DNA of 64,000 bases from NCBI GenBank assembly GCA_026545765.1, contig CM048839.1, positions 49,274,677-49,338,676 on the forward strand, given 5' to 3'. The notes under the pieces are model-generated. The model did no database searches. It was not told the DNA's origin and saw only the letters and a program-made list of their open reading frames with translations. Source of the DNA: Plantago major (Eukaryota > Streptophyta > Magnoliopsida > Lamiales > Plantaginaceae). The position numbers and the translations under genes were made by a program. Of this stretch, positions 1-10,338 are shown piece by piece (the stretch's first letter is position 1; the number at the start of each line of letters is the position of its first letter).

Positions 1-67
1 AAGATAAGTATAGACTGAATTTGAATTGTGTCTAACGGATAACATCCCAACGACTCTCTAATTCATC

Positions 68-75
68 TATAAATA
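68..75 (+). promoter_or_regulatory. LTR TATA box
   Basis: TATAAATA lies in the LTR where a U3 core promoter is expected. The same box is found in LTR-E on the minus strand (50580-50587). Transcription would start about 30 bases downstream, which would place all hairpins between 389 and 834 in the transcribed leader. The start site is inferred. Confidence 0.6.
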
Positions 76-388
76 TCACACACTTAGATGTTGAGAAATA
101 CGACCGAAGAACGCTCTATCTTGCAAACTTACAATCTAGCAAAGTATTCTCTCAAGCACTCTACTACCCTTTCTGAAAGCTTTCTGTTGCTTGAAGAATC
201 ACTAGTAGTTCTAAGTTGTCCTGAACCTTAACAAGAGATTGTTATTCGTGAAAGAGTTGAACTATCAGATAACCTTTCTGAAGCTCATTCTCCAGAACGG
301 ACATCAATTACTTGGGTCAGTAAAGAGCAGATTGCCAAACACTGAACAAGTGTATTAAGTAGTCTTGTTCTATTAGGCTCTCTGAAAA

Positions 389-548
389 TATAACTGAAAA
401 GTTATACGAGAAGCCTTTCTGACAAACCTTATAACCAACACCATCAAGGCGTGGAGTAGAGGAAGTACTTGATTTGGGAAATCAGGGAATAACTCCAAGG
501 TTATCTGAGTAGAGGAAGTACTTAGCTCTAGGAGCTGGGGAATAACTC
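389..548 (+). repeat. LTR hairpin module: tetraloop stem and two tandem units
   Basis: TATAACT (389-395) pairs with AGTTATA (400-406) around GAAA. Two related units follow, each starting GAGTAGAGGAAGTACTT (454 and 507) and ending GGAATAACTC. The first holds TGATTT/AAATCA (470-475, 479-484). The second holds AGCTC/GAGCT (524-528, 532-536). The unit frame is conserved, while the stems differ and still pair. LTR-C and LTR-E have three such units with other stems. Confidence 0.75.
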
Positions 549-811
549 AGGGGGAACATTTGGTTGGGAACCAATTGTTTAAGAATCTTAGAATAGGATT
601 TTTGTAAAGTGAACTCAATTATATGTTCTAGTGAATTCTAGGTCTCAGAAAGACCGAAGTGGATTAGTTGGAGAATTACGCCACCTCCAGATACCACTAT
701 ACTTGCTGTGTTATTTACCTTTCTATATTTATCTTTCAGCAAAGCACACACACATACTTATTGTTTCTGCACTTACCTATCTTAAAGTCTTCCGCGCTCT
801 GAATCTAAGTA

Positions 812-834
812 TCAGAAACCCCCCAGGTTTCTGA
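812..834 (+). other. Covarying LTR stem-loop
   Basis: TCAGAAACC (812-820) is complementary to GGTTTCTGA (826-834) across a five-base loop, about 85 bases before the LTR end. At the same place LTR-D and LTR-F have TCAGATATC with GATATCTGA. Two base pairs have changed on both arms. LTR-C and LTR-E have the second version with one mismatch each. Confidence 0.75.
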
Positions 835-918
835 GAAACTGTGTTTATCGACAAAAGTTTTAAAAGACTATTCACCCCCCCCCTCTAGTCTTTTACTTTG
901 CCGTTATCTGGACCAACA

Positions 919-2230
919 CTTCCACATAGAATGGAGTATGCAGGAAAGTCACTCACGGTCCAAAGTAGTGCTGCTCTCAAGGTAAAGTTCTTCTTGGTCG
1001 ACACATCATATGTAGGGATACCCTTCTCCCACAGCTCAATCAGCTCCTTGATTAGGGGTTGCAAGAAGACATCCAACGTCATCCTGGATCTTTTGGCCCA
1101 GGCGCCAACACAGACAAGAACATGAATGGTTCCTTCATGCACGCACCGGGGGGTAGGTTGTACGGTGTGAGCATCACTGGCCAACAAGAGTACGCCCATT
1201 CACTTCCAAACAGGTTAAAACCATCCGTACAGAGCCCCAATCGTACATTTCTAGACTCGGCTGCAGACTTCGAATATGTCTTGTCAAACTCTTTCCGTGC
1301 CGGTGAGTCTGATGGATGCTCCATTCACCCTCTGCATCTTCCGGGATTACTCGCTCCTTGTGCCACCGCATTTTATCGGCACAAGCACTTGAAGCGTACA
1401 ACCTCTTCAAACGAGGTGCTAGATGTAAGTACCACATTTTCTTATGTGGGAGATTTTTCTTCTGACGTTTCTTTGAAGCCCCCTCCTTGTAACGCTTGTA
1501 ATGGTCTTTACCACTGAACTTTCACTTCAGTAGATCTACATCCAATAGATCATCCACATATCCGGACAACAGTCTATAGTTACCATAGGCAACCCCAACC
1601 CCAACAGTTGTACGGTGTTATTGAAGCTCACTTCAGATTGGCCACCCTCGGCCTTACAACTCATTAACCGAGACAACAAAGACAACTCGGTCATTTTCTC
1701 ACACCCCGGATAAATCGGCTTCTTCGCTAATTCCAACAAGTCGAAGAATGCCTGATCCTCGGGATTCGGTGGCTCCTCCACATCACCCTCGGTTCCAGTG
1801 ATACTAGTGTCCATAAATTCTGCCCCGGCAACATTAAACACCATTTCTTCGACCCGTTCATGAAAAGCATGAGATTTAGATGTACTTTGACCCCCCAAGT
1901 TGCTCATTTTTTCTCTTCCTTCCACACTACCTAAATTGCTCATATGTCATGGACGGTGTTGCTTCCTCACCATGATGATTCCTTACCTCATACTCAGGCA
2001 GGAATCCATTATGTTTCAAGTGCTCGATTACCGCTGTAGGAGTCAAATATTGCTTGTTTCTGCATTTTTTCAATTTTCAAGTGCACTTTATCAAACCCCC
2101 CCCCCCCCCCCTTTACACAAGCCGGATGTGTCATCACAAATGCGATGAAGGCTTCAATCCCTTCCACAAAACTAGATTGAACTCTGCCATTAACAGTACG
2201 ACAGTACATCCATGAACGATCGGGATTCAT
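919..2230 (-). pseudogene. CACTA transposase (TNP2 family), 5' part, broken
   Basis: The reading starts at the ATG at 2230 with a Transpos_assoc-like domain: a DRSWMY motif, then a segment like 'F..GIEAFI.F' and 'HPACV'. A cytosine run at 2097-2112 disrupts the expected cysteine-rich part. Further down are segments typical of TNP2: a 'YPGCEKMTELSLLSRLM' block (about 1700), 'RLYAS..ADKMRWHKE' (about 1390), 'SRNVRLGLCTDGFN' (about 1250), 'PYNLPPGACMKEPFMF' (about 1150) and 'LLWTVSDFPAY' (about 950). The order is correct, but the reading frame changes several times. LTR-A cuts the gene at 918/919. It cannot encode a working transposase. The family call is firm. Confidence 0.88.
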
Positions 2231-3164
2231 TGGATGATTATATAACCTGACATATTTGAATTTATTAGATCGTATTGAATTTCAACTCAATTCCAATTCA
2301 TGGCTATAATTGCATTGTTAATTATAATACGTTCCAAATTTCATGAATTATATGCATTTTACATTTAAAGTTTTTTCATGCAATTTTTTTATATTCCAAT
2401 TACAATTACCAAATTATAAATTAAAAAACATTTCAATTATACGAATTATAAATTAAAAATTATAAATTACCAATTACCAATTTTTTATACAAATTACCAA
2501 TTTATATTCCCATCGAATGATGAATTACCAATTTTTTTATACGAATTACCAATTTATGTATTATATTCCCATTACAATTACCAATTTTTTATACGAATTA
2601 TAAATTAGAAATTACATGCATTTTACGAATTATACGAGCCAATTATACTACAACCACCAAAATCACTAAATCTAAATGGTCTCCAAATACTCAACCAAAT
2701 CCTACAAACATCAATATACTACAACCACTAATCCTAATACATATACGAAAACATCAGACTAAATACCGTACATACTTACAAACATCATACGAAGTAACAA
2801 ATCAATTTCACAATAAATCAATCAATTGCACAATCTCAAGCTTAACCCACTACTTAATCTAAGCTATATTAGCTAGTAGATGAGTTTAAAAACATACAAT
2901 TGATCGAAATTAACAAAAATCCCAAATTTAGAAAAGTAAGGGTTTTAGACTAATACCTTTAATTACGGAAAAAATAGCAGAAGAAGGATGAAATTGAAGG
3001 GCCACCTGAGTTCCTTGTTGAACGAGCTTCGAAAAGACTCCAAGATTGGACGGAATGGTGGAGTTTTGGTGCGACTTCACAAATGGCGATAATGGAGCTT
3101 CGGAGAAGAAGAAAAGAGAACAGAAAAGAAAATGGGGAAGAAGAAGAGCTACTGCCCGTATTTC

Positions 3165-3507
3165 AGTTGGTTTTAGCGACGGATAGCTATTCGTCGTTAT
3201 ATGGATAGCTATCCGTCGCTATATAGCGACGGATAGACTATCCATCGCTGGATTTAATTTTTTTTATTTTTTTTACTTTTAACAACGGATAATCTATCCG
3301 TTGTTAATTTTCTATTTTCCTTTTTTTTTTAAAAAGTCAACAAAGACTTAACGACGAATAGTCTATCTGTTGCTAAATAGCGACGGATTAGCAACGGGTA
3401 GGGCAAAACGCCCTATCCGTCGCTAAAATCACCGATCCGTCGTAAATGGGCGACGGATAACTATCCGTTGCCCCTTTCCGACACTAATTTAAAGAATCCT
3501 TGTAGTG
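3165..3507 (-). repeat. CACTA subterminal repeats and terminal inverted repeat
   Basis: Roughly a dozen copies of a GCGACGGATAG-like word occur in both orientations, including 'GGATAGCTATCC' palindromes. The TIR CACTACAAGGATTC reads leftward from 3507. Such arrays are the binding sites for the element's own DNA-binding protein in CACTA elements. A comparable array with the word TAACGGATAG lies at 51601-51895. Confidence 0.8.
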
Positions 3508-3740
3508 AGAGGTGAAGGCATTACACTCTCTGCCTCCGAACTATATCTGCAAGGACTATGCTGCGGGGTTTGTTGGACCCCTTTTTGTTTGTTCAAATGT
3601 GCAGGAGCAGGGCAATTCGAGCATGGGAAAGTCTACTACCCATCGCCGCACTAATTAGAGCGCGAAAGACAAGCTAGAGACTTAAAACAAGCACTTCCCG
3701 GGAGGCAACCCGGGGTTTACTTGCTTTTTAGATAGCTTGC
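3508..3740 (+). pseudogene. Athila-type Ty3 pol C-terminal tail, fragment
   Basis: The plus strand at about 3655-3732 reads as a basic segment ending in 'KQALPGRQPG' shortly before a stop, with the DNA word GGGAGGCAACCCGGG. In my recollection of Athila/Tat-type elements, a 'GRQPG'-like ending and a GGGAGGCAACCC hairpin mark the end of pol. An in-frame stop precedes the segment and the upstream part is not clearly pol. Nothing else of that element was recognised here. Confidence 0.45.
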
Positions 3741-4023
3741 ATGTTGCATTCACGTTTTTTCTCATTAATTAGTTCCATACACGTTTCTTTCTATTTTTTA
3801 TTTAAAAACTAAAGAAAAAGAGAAAAAAAAGGCCAAAAAAACTCGTTTTTATTGCTTGGCGCACTCCATGAAGTACTCGGCGTACGCTTGGCGTACCGTT
3901 TAGCGTATGCCAAGAAGGGCTTTGTGTATGCCAAACCCCTTTTCCAGCCAATAAATCCGTTTCTTCTTCTTTCTTCCTCCACTTTTCTTCTTCATCGTTT
4001 TCTCCTCCTCCCAACCTCCATAA
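3741..4023. other. No gene seen; purine-rich tract and short repeats
   Basis: The stretch has a poly-purine/poly-A part (3800-3845), then degenerate repeats of GGCGTAC and GCGTATGCCAA (3858-3935). No start codon with a convincing reading frame was found. It may be the 3' untranslated part of the Athila-type fragment to its left. Confidence 0.4.
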
Positions 4024-4417
4024 GGAGCTGTTTGGTATCGTTATGCCGACATTCTTAGTCGATTTGGCAATGTTTTGGCATGTAATTTTTTGTGTTTAGG
4101 CTGGTTGGAAAAAAAGGGCAAGATATGGCAACTACCCGGTCCATCATTGACGGGCAGCTCTCTGATTGGTCCCCTGGGCTGATGTGGCAAAAATATTGCA
4201 TGCCATGATGCCCAACCTTTAAGCTTGGCATCAAGAATTCAAGCTATGGCATGTGCATAGGCCAAATTTGTGTGGGCCAGATCATGCCCAAGACTAAATT
4301 GTAGCCCAAGCACATAAATTGGAAATTGACAAAGCTGATGGAATAGAGGTAGATTATGCAAAGTGTTACCAAATTTGTGCCATGAAAAATGTTGGCATAA
4401 CCATACCAAACATCTCC
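4024..4417. mobile_element. Harbinger/Tourist-type MITE
   Basis: Terminal inverted repeats of about 30 bases: the left end starts GGAGCTGTTTGGTATCG (4024) and the right end, reverse-complemented, starts GGAGATGTTTGGTATGG (4417). They differ at about four positions. Both ends are flanked by TAA (4021-4023 and 4418-4420), the three-base target duplication typical of PIF/Harbinger. The 394-base interior has no coding capacity. The 228 bases to its right (4418-4645) hold nothing recognisable. Confidence 0.82.
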
Positions 4418-4645
4418 TAACTGAAAACTCACTCCAAAACTCCATTCTTCCTTGTTTCTCCACCAGACTTCGAGTTCTACCACTCATTGTGAAGCTTGCA
4501 TCATATAGAGCATGATTTTGGCTTAAAAACTCCATTCATCCACTATTTTTCCGGATTCAAGGTAAAATCTCAAGAACCCTAACTTTTGCAATTTGGGGAT
4601 TTTCGATTTTTGGCACTAATTGAGCTTTCTTATGCTAATCTCTTA

Positions 4646-4712
4646 CTCCCTCCGTCCCACAGAACTTCATACATTTACCATTTTTAGCCGTCCCACAGAA
4701 CTTCATACATTA
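4646..4712. mobile_element. Stowaway-type MITE, terminal fragment
   Basis: CTCCCTCCGTCCCACAGAAC follows a TA, as in Stowaway/Tc1-mariner MITE ends. The word CCGTCCCACAGAACTTCATA occurs twice (from 4652 and 4689). No opposite end is present; the sequence passes into the broken 3' end of element 1. The fragment therefore marks a deletion or insertion junction. Confidence 0.55.
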
Positions 4713-4714
4713 CT

Positions 4715-7112
4715 AAAAAAGGTTGAAACACCTAGTTTGTTCTTCCTGCTGTAGCTACCATCCAGTTTTCTTACCTTGTGTACATCATCAGGTTTTGGGT
4801 AAGGACAAGGAAAAGAAAGGTCCATCTTTCTGGCATCATTTCTCTTTTCAACCTCAAAGTTTAGCCAGGCATGAAGGTGCTCAGGTTTTAGCAATTCTGG
4901 CTTGCCTTCTCTCCATTTCAGGATCTGGTTGAGGATGGGAGTTGGAAACTTATCATTGACAAGTAGATGTTGTAGTTCCAGAATCCAATACCCTCTCTTG
5001 TTCAGAATGCACCTATATGAAGATTCTTCATTACTAGTCTTCATATACTCAATGTGGGCATCAGTTGGCCTTTCTTGATGTGTTTCATTGTTTATTCTGC
5101 CAAACTGGAAATTCCTTCTTGCTTTTCTGTTTGGTGGCCTTCTGTCAGGAGATCCTCCAACCCTTTCTTCACCTTGAAATTTTTTGGTGGATGTTCCTTG
5201 TATAGACTTGGTGTTGCGGAAGGAGTTACGGTTGCTAAGAACTTCTTTGCCAGAGGAGGTTGTGAAGTAGTTGCTTGTCTCCTTTTCTTGTGAAGTGGAT
5301 GTTCATCAGAATCATCCTCATCATCATTGTAGTCCAAAATTGGAGACTTGCAGCTTTCTTGGCGTCTTACTTCTCCTTCTTCCTTTTCTTCTTCTGAGAT
5401 TCTAAGGGACTTGGTTCCCCTAGTGACCATACTTCTCAGCCTTCTGGCTGGTAGATCTGGAACAACTTCTTCAGCAAGGGTGTCTCCAGTGGTGTCCTTA
5501 ATGACAAGTTGACTTGAGGAGGGAGGATTTGATTGTCTTCTTTTTCCTCCTCTGCCTTTCTGAGGCATCTCTTCTTCCCCCTTAGTCATGAATGACTGAC
5601 ACATGATAGCATAAGCTTCAGAGAGAGTGTCAAAGTTTTTCTGGAGATTGTTGTACACCCTGACTAATTCTTGAAGTTCCTTCTTCAGCTCGTTGTTCTG
5701 TCTAACCAGTTCCTGCTCCTCTCTGTTGAGCTCTTCAAGTGGCCTTAGGATGGCGTTAGCTTGCAGGACAGCATGGCTGGCTTCATTCAATGCTGCATTA
5801 GCATTGTTACAATCCTCATCCCTGACCAACCCTAGGTCTTTCTGAGAGAGCGATCTTTGGTTGCTCATTGAGTAAAGCAGCAGCCAAAGGCTTCATCTCT
5901 TCTGGGACGGATTTTAGCACTTCTGTGTCTTGGGCAACTAGTGTCTTTCTGAGTTCTAAAAAGACACTGTTACTTACACGGTGCTCTTCACTTCTTGAAC
6001 TACTTGGTGCAGAGAATATATGAGGAGTAAGTAGGGCTCTTTTGTGCTGAGTGACAAGTCTCTCATCTTACCTTGATGATCAAGTTGTGGGTTTTGACGA
6101 TTATCATAATCCTTTTCTTGGATTGTTTGCGATTGACAATCTTCTGCTTTCCATCAAGTGTGCTGGCCTTCTGAGAAGATGTAGAAGGTCTTTCTGATGC
6201 AGTCTCAGCATCATGCTCTTCATCATCATTGTCATCCATTGCATCTATTTCAGCAGCTGTGACAACAATGGTATTCTTCAAATTTCTTTGCTCACCTAGG
6301 AGTGCCAATTCTTTGGCATTAGCTTCTTCGAGCTTTTTGATTTTGGCTTCATTTTCATCACCAAGAGCTTGAGTCTCAATGTTGATTCTCTTCTCTTCTT
6401 CCAATACCTTTCTGAGTTGTTCAATCCTAAACTCAGTAGCTGAAATTTCTTCTATGGCATCATTGTGTTCAGCTTGTTGGGTATCTTGATGAGACTTGGG
6501 AGGTGATGATGATGGAGCTTTCTGACCAATTGAGGGAGTAGCCTTTTCTCTACTTTCTTTGCAAGCTTTCTGAATCCCGCCTTGTCCAGGTTGGGGATCA
6601 TCATTCTGATCATCATCATCATCACTCTTGTTCTTTGTTTCTTGGTTTGGATGCTCAGAGGGAGGTTCTTGATAATCATTTTCGTCCATCTCCTCGTCAT
6701 CTTCTGAAACCAGGTTGATCACATTTGGGAATGTAATCATCCTCCCATTAACTTCTTCTTGTTCAGCAGGATAAGTAGTGAGCTTGCTGGGCAAGGCAGG
6801 ATGGGTAACCATCTGCTCTTGGGTTTGAGCATCCGCAGACTTGAAATCTGCTATAAGTCTTTGTGCTACTTCATGAATGAAGTCTTCATGCATTAGAGTG
6901 GCAAATGAGTAGGACTCTGTAGGGAACAATGCATGGATATAATCCTCCAGATTTAGGGCAATTGCTCTCTTTTCTGGGACGTCGATTACTCTGGCTACTT
7001 CAGAAAGGTCAGCCTTTCTGAGTTTCTGCCATTGTCTGAAGCACTTGAGATGTTTCTTTAAGGTGTGCTTCTGGAAGGCCTTGAGTAAATCAACTGGCAC
7101 TAGACTTTGAGC
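4715..7112 (-). pseudogene. Third gene of element 1: long C-terminal exon, broken
   Basis: The exon begins after an AG acceptor at 7113-7114 with 'AQSLVPVDLLKAF' and is open to 6063. It contains a polar region with acidic runs (about 6700-6590) and a long coiled-coil-like stretch rich in E, K and L (about 6440-6290, 'IEQLRKVLEEEKRIN'). Frame breaks lie between 6062 and 5869. It continues at 5868-5092 with another coiled coil and a basic/acidic tail, then at 5044-4703 with a segment conserved in element 3 ('GYWILELQHLLVN'). The gene stops matching the element 3 copy near 4740. I see no membrane segment. Confidence 0.7.
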
Positions 7113-7165
7113 CTGAAAGAAAGTGTTCAAGTATCTGTGTGCAGAAGTGAGCTTTTTGAGCATAC

Positions 7166-7884
7166 CTGTGTAGAAACACTAGGCTCATCTGCTTGGATTT
7201 TTGCTTGCTTGGGCACAGAGGCCTCAGATACTTTGGTGTGAGGAGAAGTTTTATCCTCATCAACCTTTCTTTCTGCTTGAACCTGAGAGTTAAAATCAAA
7301 CATGTTTAGAAACTTTTAACATAACAGATAGGTGGAAAAGTGCTTTCTGAGACTTCACTTACTTCCAAGTGAGGAAGCTCAGTAGCATGTTCCTCAGAAA
7401 CCTTGGGGGTTTCTGGCACCTTTTCTGCAGATACTGCTTGTTCAGCAGTTTTAGTTTCTTTTGGAGGAGATGACACAACTGTTTTTCCATCCAATTGTTC
7501 TTCTGATTGAGCCTGTAAGAACAAACATAAGAGATTTTAGTAGTGGGGTTTCCAGAGCATTCGTTGAAGAAGACTATTACTGATTACTTACCTTCTCATC
7601 AGAAGGCTCAGTAAATACTTCCTTAGAAAGCTTTTCAGCTTCTTGAATCTCTAGGTTTTGGGGTGTTGGTTCCACCACCACTACTTCCTCAGTTGGAGCC
7701 TAAGAAGAGACATTAAGAATGTTAGAACATAAGAGCAATTTTAGTTAGTTATTTCCTGTTCAGAGATAACTTTTACTACCTGTGGGACAGGCTCTTCTTG
7801 ATGTTTTGAGGTTGGAGGAACCTCTTCTTGATTCAAGGGGGTGGACAGGTTTTCTTCCCCCTGAAAGTGTGTCTCCAAGTTGGC
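7166..7884 (-). CDS. Third gene of element 1: four phase-0 cassette exons
   Basis: Four short exons are bounded by AG acceptors and GT donors: 7884-7780 (35 codons), 7699-7592 (36), 7512-7363 (50) and 7282-7166 (39). Each length is a multiple of three and each junction falls between codons. The introns are 78, 80, 79 and 80 nt, then 53 nt before the long exon at 7112. Each exon starts GCN or GTT and encodes a segment rich in E, P, T, S and V, such as 'APTEEVVVVEP' or 'AQSEEQLDGKTV'. No stop lies inside them. The same exons are present in elements 2 and 3. The 53-nt last intron is short for plants, so that junction is less certain. Confidence 0.7.
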
Positions 7885-7962
7885 CTGTAACAAATACAGC
7901 TTATGAGCAACAAGTTAACATACAATTATGTTGACATGTTAGATATAAACTATCTTTGTTAC

Positions 7963-9565
7963 CTGAATAGAGTCAGGCTGATCATTGATCTCTTGAACTT
8001 GTGGTGATTCCACAGTCTCTCTGTGCTCATTAATGATCTCCTCTGCAGTATCATTCTGAGTCTCCATCTCAGTTTGATCCCTTTCTGAGAGTTGAGCTCT
8101 CTCAGAAGGTTGAGGAACCTGTTCAAGAACAGGGTTTTCTTCAGTAATATTAAGTGCTGGCATTGTGAATATGGAAGCAATGGCAACATCTTCCATCATT
8201 CTATCTTCCTCACCCAGGCCTTCTTCTTCCTGCTGGGTAGAGGGGCTCTTGTCTTTCTGAAGAGCTGAGCTTGAAGCTCCTCCATGGGTCTCATACTTTA
8301 ACCTTTTGAGTACTTTTGCAAGTACTTCATCATCCTCAGAATCACTATTCTGTGTTGGTGCAGACCCATCTATGATATTTCTATCATCTCTGGAGAGTTC
8401 TGGAGCATTCTGGTTCAGGACTCTTGGGGCATTATGGATTTGCCTTTCTGAGCGTCCAACATCTTCTGAGACCTTGTCTCCAGAAGGTTGTGCCTCTTGT
8501 ATGATTAGGGACTTGGAAGCTCTTTTGCTATGAGTCCTCTTTCTCTTGGAAACTGGAGGTTTAGCTTTGGCTTGCTCAGAGACCTCCTCACCTTGCTGCG
8601 GAGTTTCTTCTTCTTCTGCCTTTCTGAGTGCGTTCTCAGCAGCAAGTTTCTCCTTTTCTTCAAAAGCATGTCTGAAAAGGGAGTTGGTGACTGGGATTTC
8701 CTGCCTCTCTCTGAGAGTGATTCCCATTGTTTCCAGAATGTAACAGATCCTGAGACCAAAGTGCATATTGGCCTTTGGCTCAGCAAGGCCATTGATGATT
8801 TTGGGCTCAAATTCCTCAATGTGTCCAAGAAATTTGTTGAAGGCGTACTTCCCCCAATTGAAGTGGGTTTCCTGCCCTTCCTGCTTCTTGTTCAGAAGAT
8901 GCATCATCATCCATCTCTCCATGCTTATCTGGTCTACTCCACCTTTGTTGCCATCAAAGCAACGGACCAGAATAAGAGCTAAAGTACTCCAGTGTTTCTG
9001 GAGATGACTAGTTCTGATGGCCTTCAGAACAAAGTCTCCTGGGCAACCTTTTGCATTTTCTAACTGGATTGCTTCAAATAGCTCTTTGACGCCTTGAATC
9101 ATGGAAGCGTCCTTGATGTTGATGTCTTCAAATGTTCCTCGATTTTTCAATCGGAATATCTTGCAGAAAGTCTTGCAGTCTAGAACAATTTCTTGTCCTT
9201 GGACTTGATCGCATGTATTTTCTTCTTCATCATTCACAACTTTTGTGAAGATTTTGGAGTTGTTATAGAACTCCAAGACATCCGATGTGGATAGTCCACT
9301 GGTGCGCAGATAGAAGCTTGTAGATATGGGAATTCTTGACATTCCCAATATCGCTTCCTTCTGGTTTTGAAGATATAACTGCTGGTACATATCTCTTTAC
9401 TAGAAAGGCTCCCCAATTCATTTTGTGTTTAGGGTTCCAGTCTGATGGGGTAAACTTTCCCAGAAGGCATTTATTCAACACCTTAAGTTCCTTTCCTCCT
9501 TGCTTTTCGTCAGAAGCAGAGGATGTTGCCTTAGGGTTCTTGGTGGTCATCTTCTTGAGTGCCAT
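7963..9565 (-). pseudogene. Third gene of element 1: first exon, one frameshift
   Basis: ATG at 9565, about 190 bases after a TATA box. The N-terminus is lysine- and threonine-rich. Aligned with element 2, the frame shifts near 9380 and is then open to a donor CAG|GTAACA at 7963. The middle contains 'SDVLEFYNNSKIF', 'VQGQEIVLDCKTFCKIFRL', 'GGVDQISMERWMMMHLLN' and 'FNWGKYAFNKFL'. The spacing resembles the 'putative plant transposon protein' family (Transposase_32 as I recall it). A basic stretch 'KRKRTHSKR' looks like a nuclear localisation signal. The C-terminal part is acidic and low-complexity. The function is unknown; the place in the element is that of the SIRE env-like gene. Confidence 0.7.
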
Positions 9566-9765
9566 CTCTTATATAGAGTTTAGAGTGAGTGTTTTTCAGA
9601 TGAATATTGCACAATTAAACGAGATTAGTCTATCTTTTCAGAAGACTAAGCACAAGAAGTTGAGTTTTGCAGAGGGGTTTTGCATAAATCTTGAGAGATT
9701 TTGTTGTTTTGATGCAAGTTTGAAATTTCGGAATTGGTAAAAGTGTTTGTCTTTTGCCCAAATCC

Positions 9766-9775
9766 TATATATATA
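9766..9775 (-). promoter_or_regulatory. Internal TATA box upstream of third gene, element 1
   Basis: On the minus strand GCTATATATATAGGATTTGG lies about 190 bases before the ATG at 9565. The same box with the same flank occurs at 21539-21548 (element 2) and 56728-56737 (element 4) at nearly equal distances. The rest of the spacer between pol and this gene (9776-10487) holds only the hairpins at 10339-10444. Confidence 0.6.
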
Positions 9776-10338
9776 GCAGACAAAATGTACATAGATACAA
9801 CATACATATAGTTGAATATGAATGTGTGTCTTTGCATCTGCATAGGCGTGGTACGTCCTTTGTACTTCATTAAATGCGTAGTGGGCCATGTCTGCATTTC
9901 TTAACAGCCATTACTTGCTTTGTTTTAATCTCAACCGTTGAGATCAAACGTTTATTCATCAAGGGCTTATATTGAATATTTTGTAATCATATCAATCAAC
10001 AAATGGTAATGTGCCGACTTCATGGATTTTTAATATGCTACATTCTTTGTGTCACTTAGTAAAGAGTAGGAACACTTAATCGTTTGAGCTTATCATTCTG
10101 AGTGTCAAGTCCTTATCTATATATTGTTTATCATGAAAATGGTAAAAATACAAGACATTGCACATGTTTGACTTTCAGAACTTATACCTTTTGGGCTTTG
10201 TGTGTCCATTTCTCTTTATGACTAAATAGCTTTCTGAATTCAAGTGTCAGAAGCTTCAGTTGTTTGAATGTATTTGACCCACTCTCAGTAAGTAAGTTCT
10301 AGTTTTATTTACTTATTAAGTGTGTACCGACCTTTGCC

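Larger units (their letters stand above)
1..918 (+). mobile_element. LTR-A, SIRE-type copia LTR, 3' part
   Basis: The right part of a plus-strand LTR ending in the family terminus GTTATCTGGACCAACA. It matches the reverse complement of LTR-B (16425-17853), and both belong to a subfamily rich in the word TTTCTGA. The left end lies outside the window. No primer-binding site follows the terminus; CACTA transposase sequence begins at 919. It is therefore a 3' LTR whose body lies to the left, or a solo LTR. It carries a TATA box, two tandem hairpin units and a C-tract before the terminus. Confidence 0.9.
919..3507 (-). mobile_element. CACTA (En/Spm) transposon, truncated
   Basis: Read on the minus strand the element begins at 3507 with CACTACAAGGATTC, the signature CACTA terminus. 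A block of inverted subterminal repeats comes next, then an AT-rich stretch, then TNP2-type transposase coding from 2230 to 919, where LTR-A interrupts it. The rest of the element lies beyond the LTR, outside the window. The AT-rich part at 2231-3160 holds no other recognisable gene; it is presumably 5' untranslated or subterminal DNA. Confidence 0.85.

Noticed and set aside
885..918. Transposase frame running into LTR-A
   Set aside because: The last ten codons of that frame are the LTR terminus read backward; the gene is cut at 919.
2097..2112. C-run as a structural element
   Set aside because: It lies in decayed transposase coding DNA and replaces a cysteine-rich segment; likely slippage.
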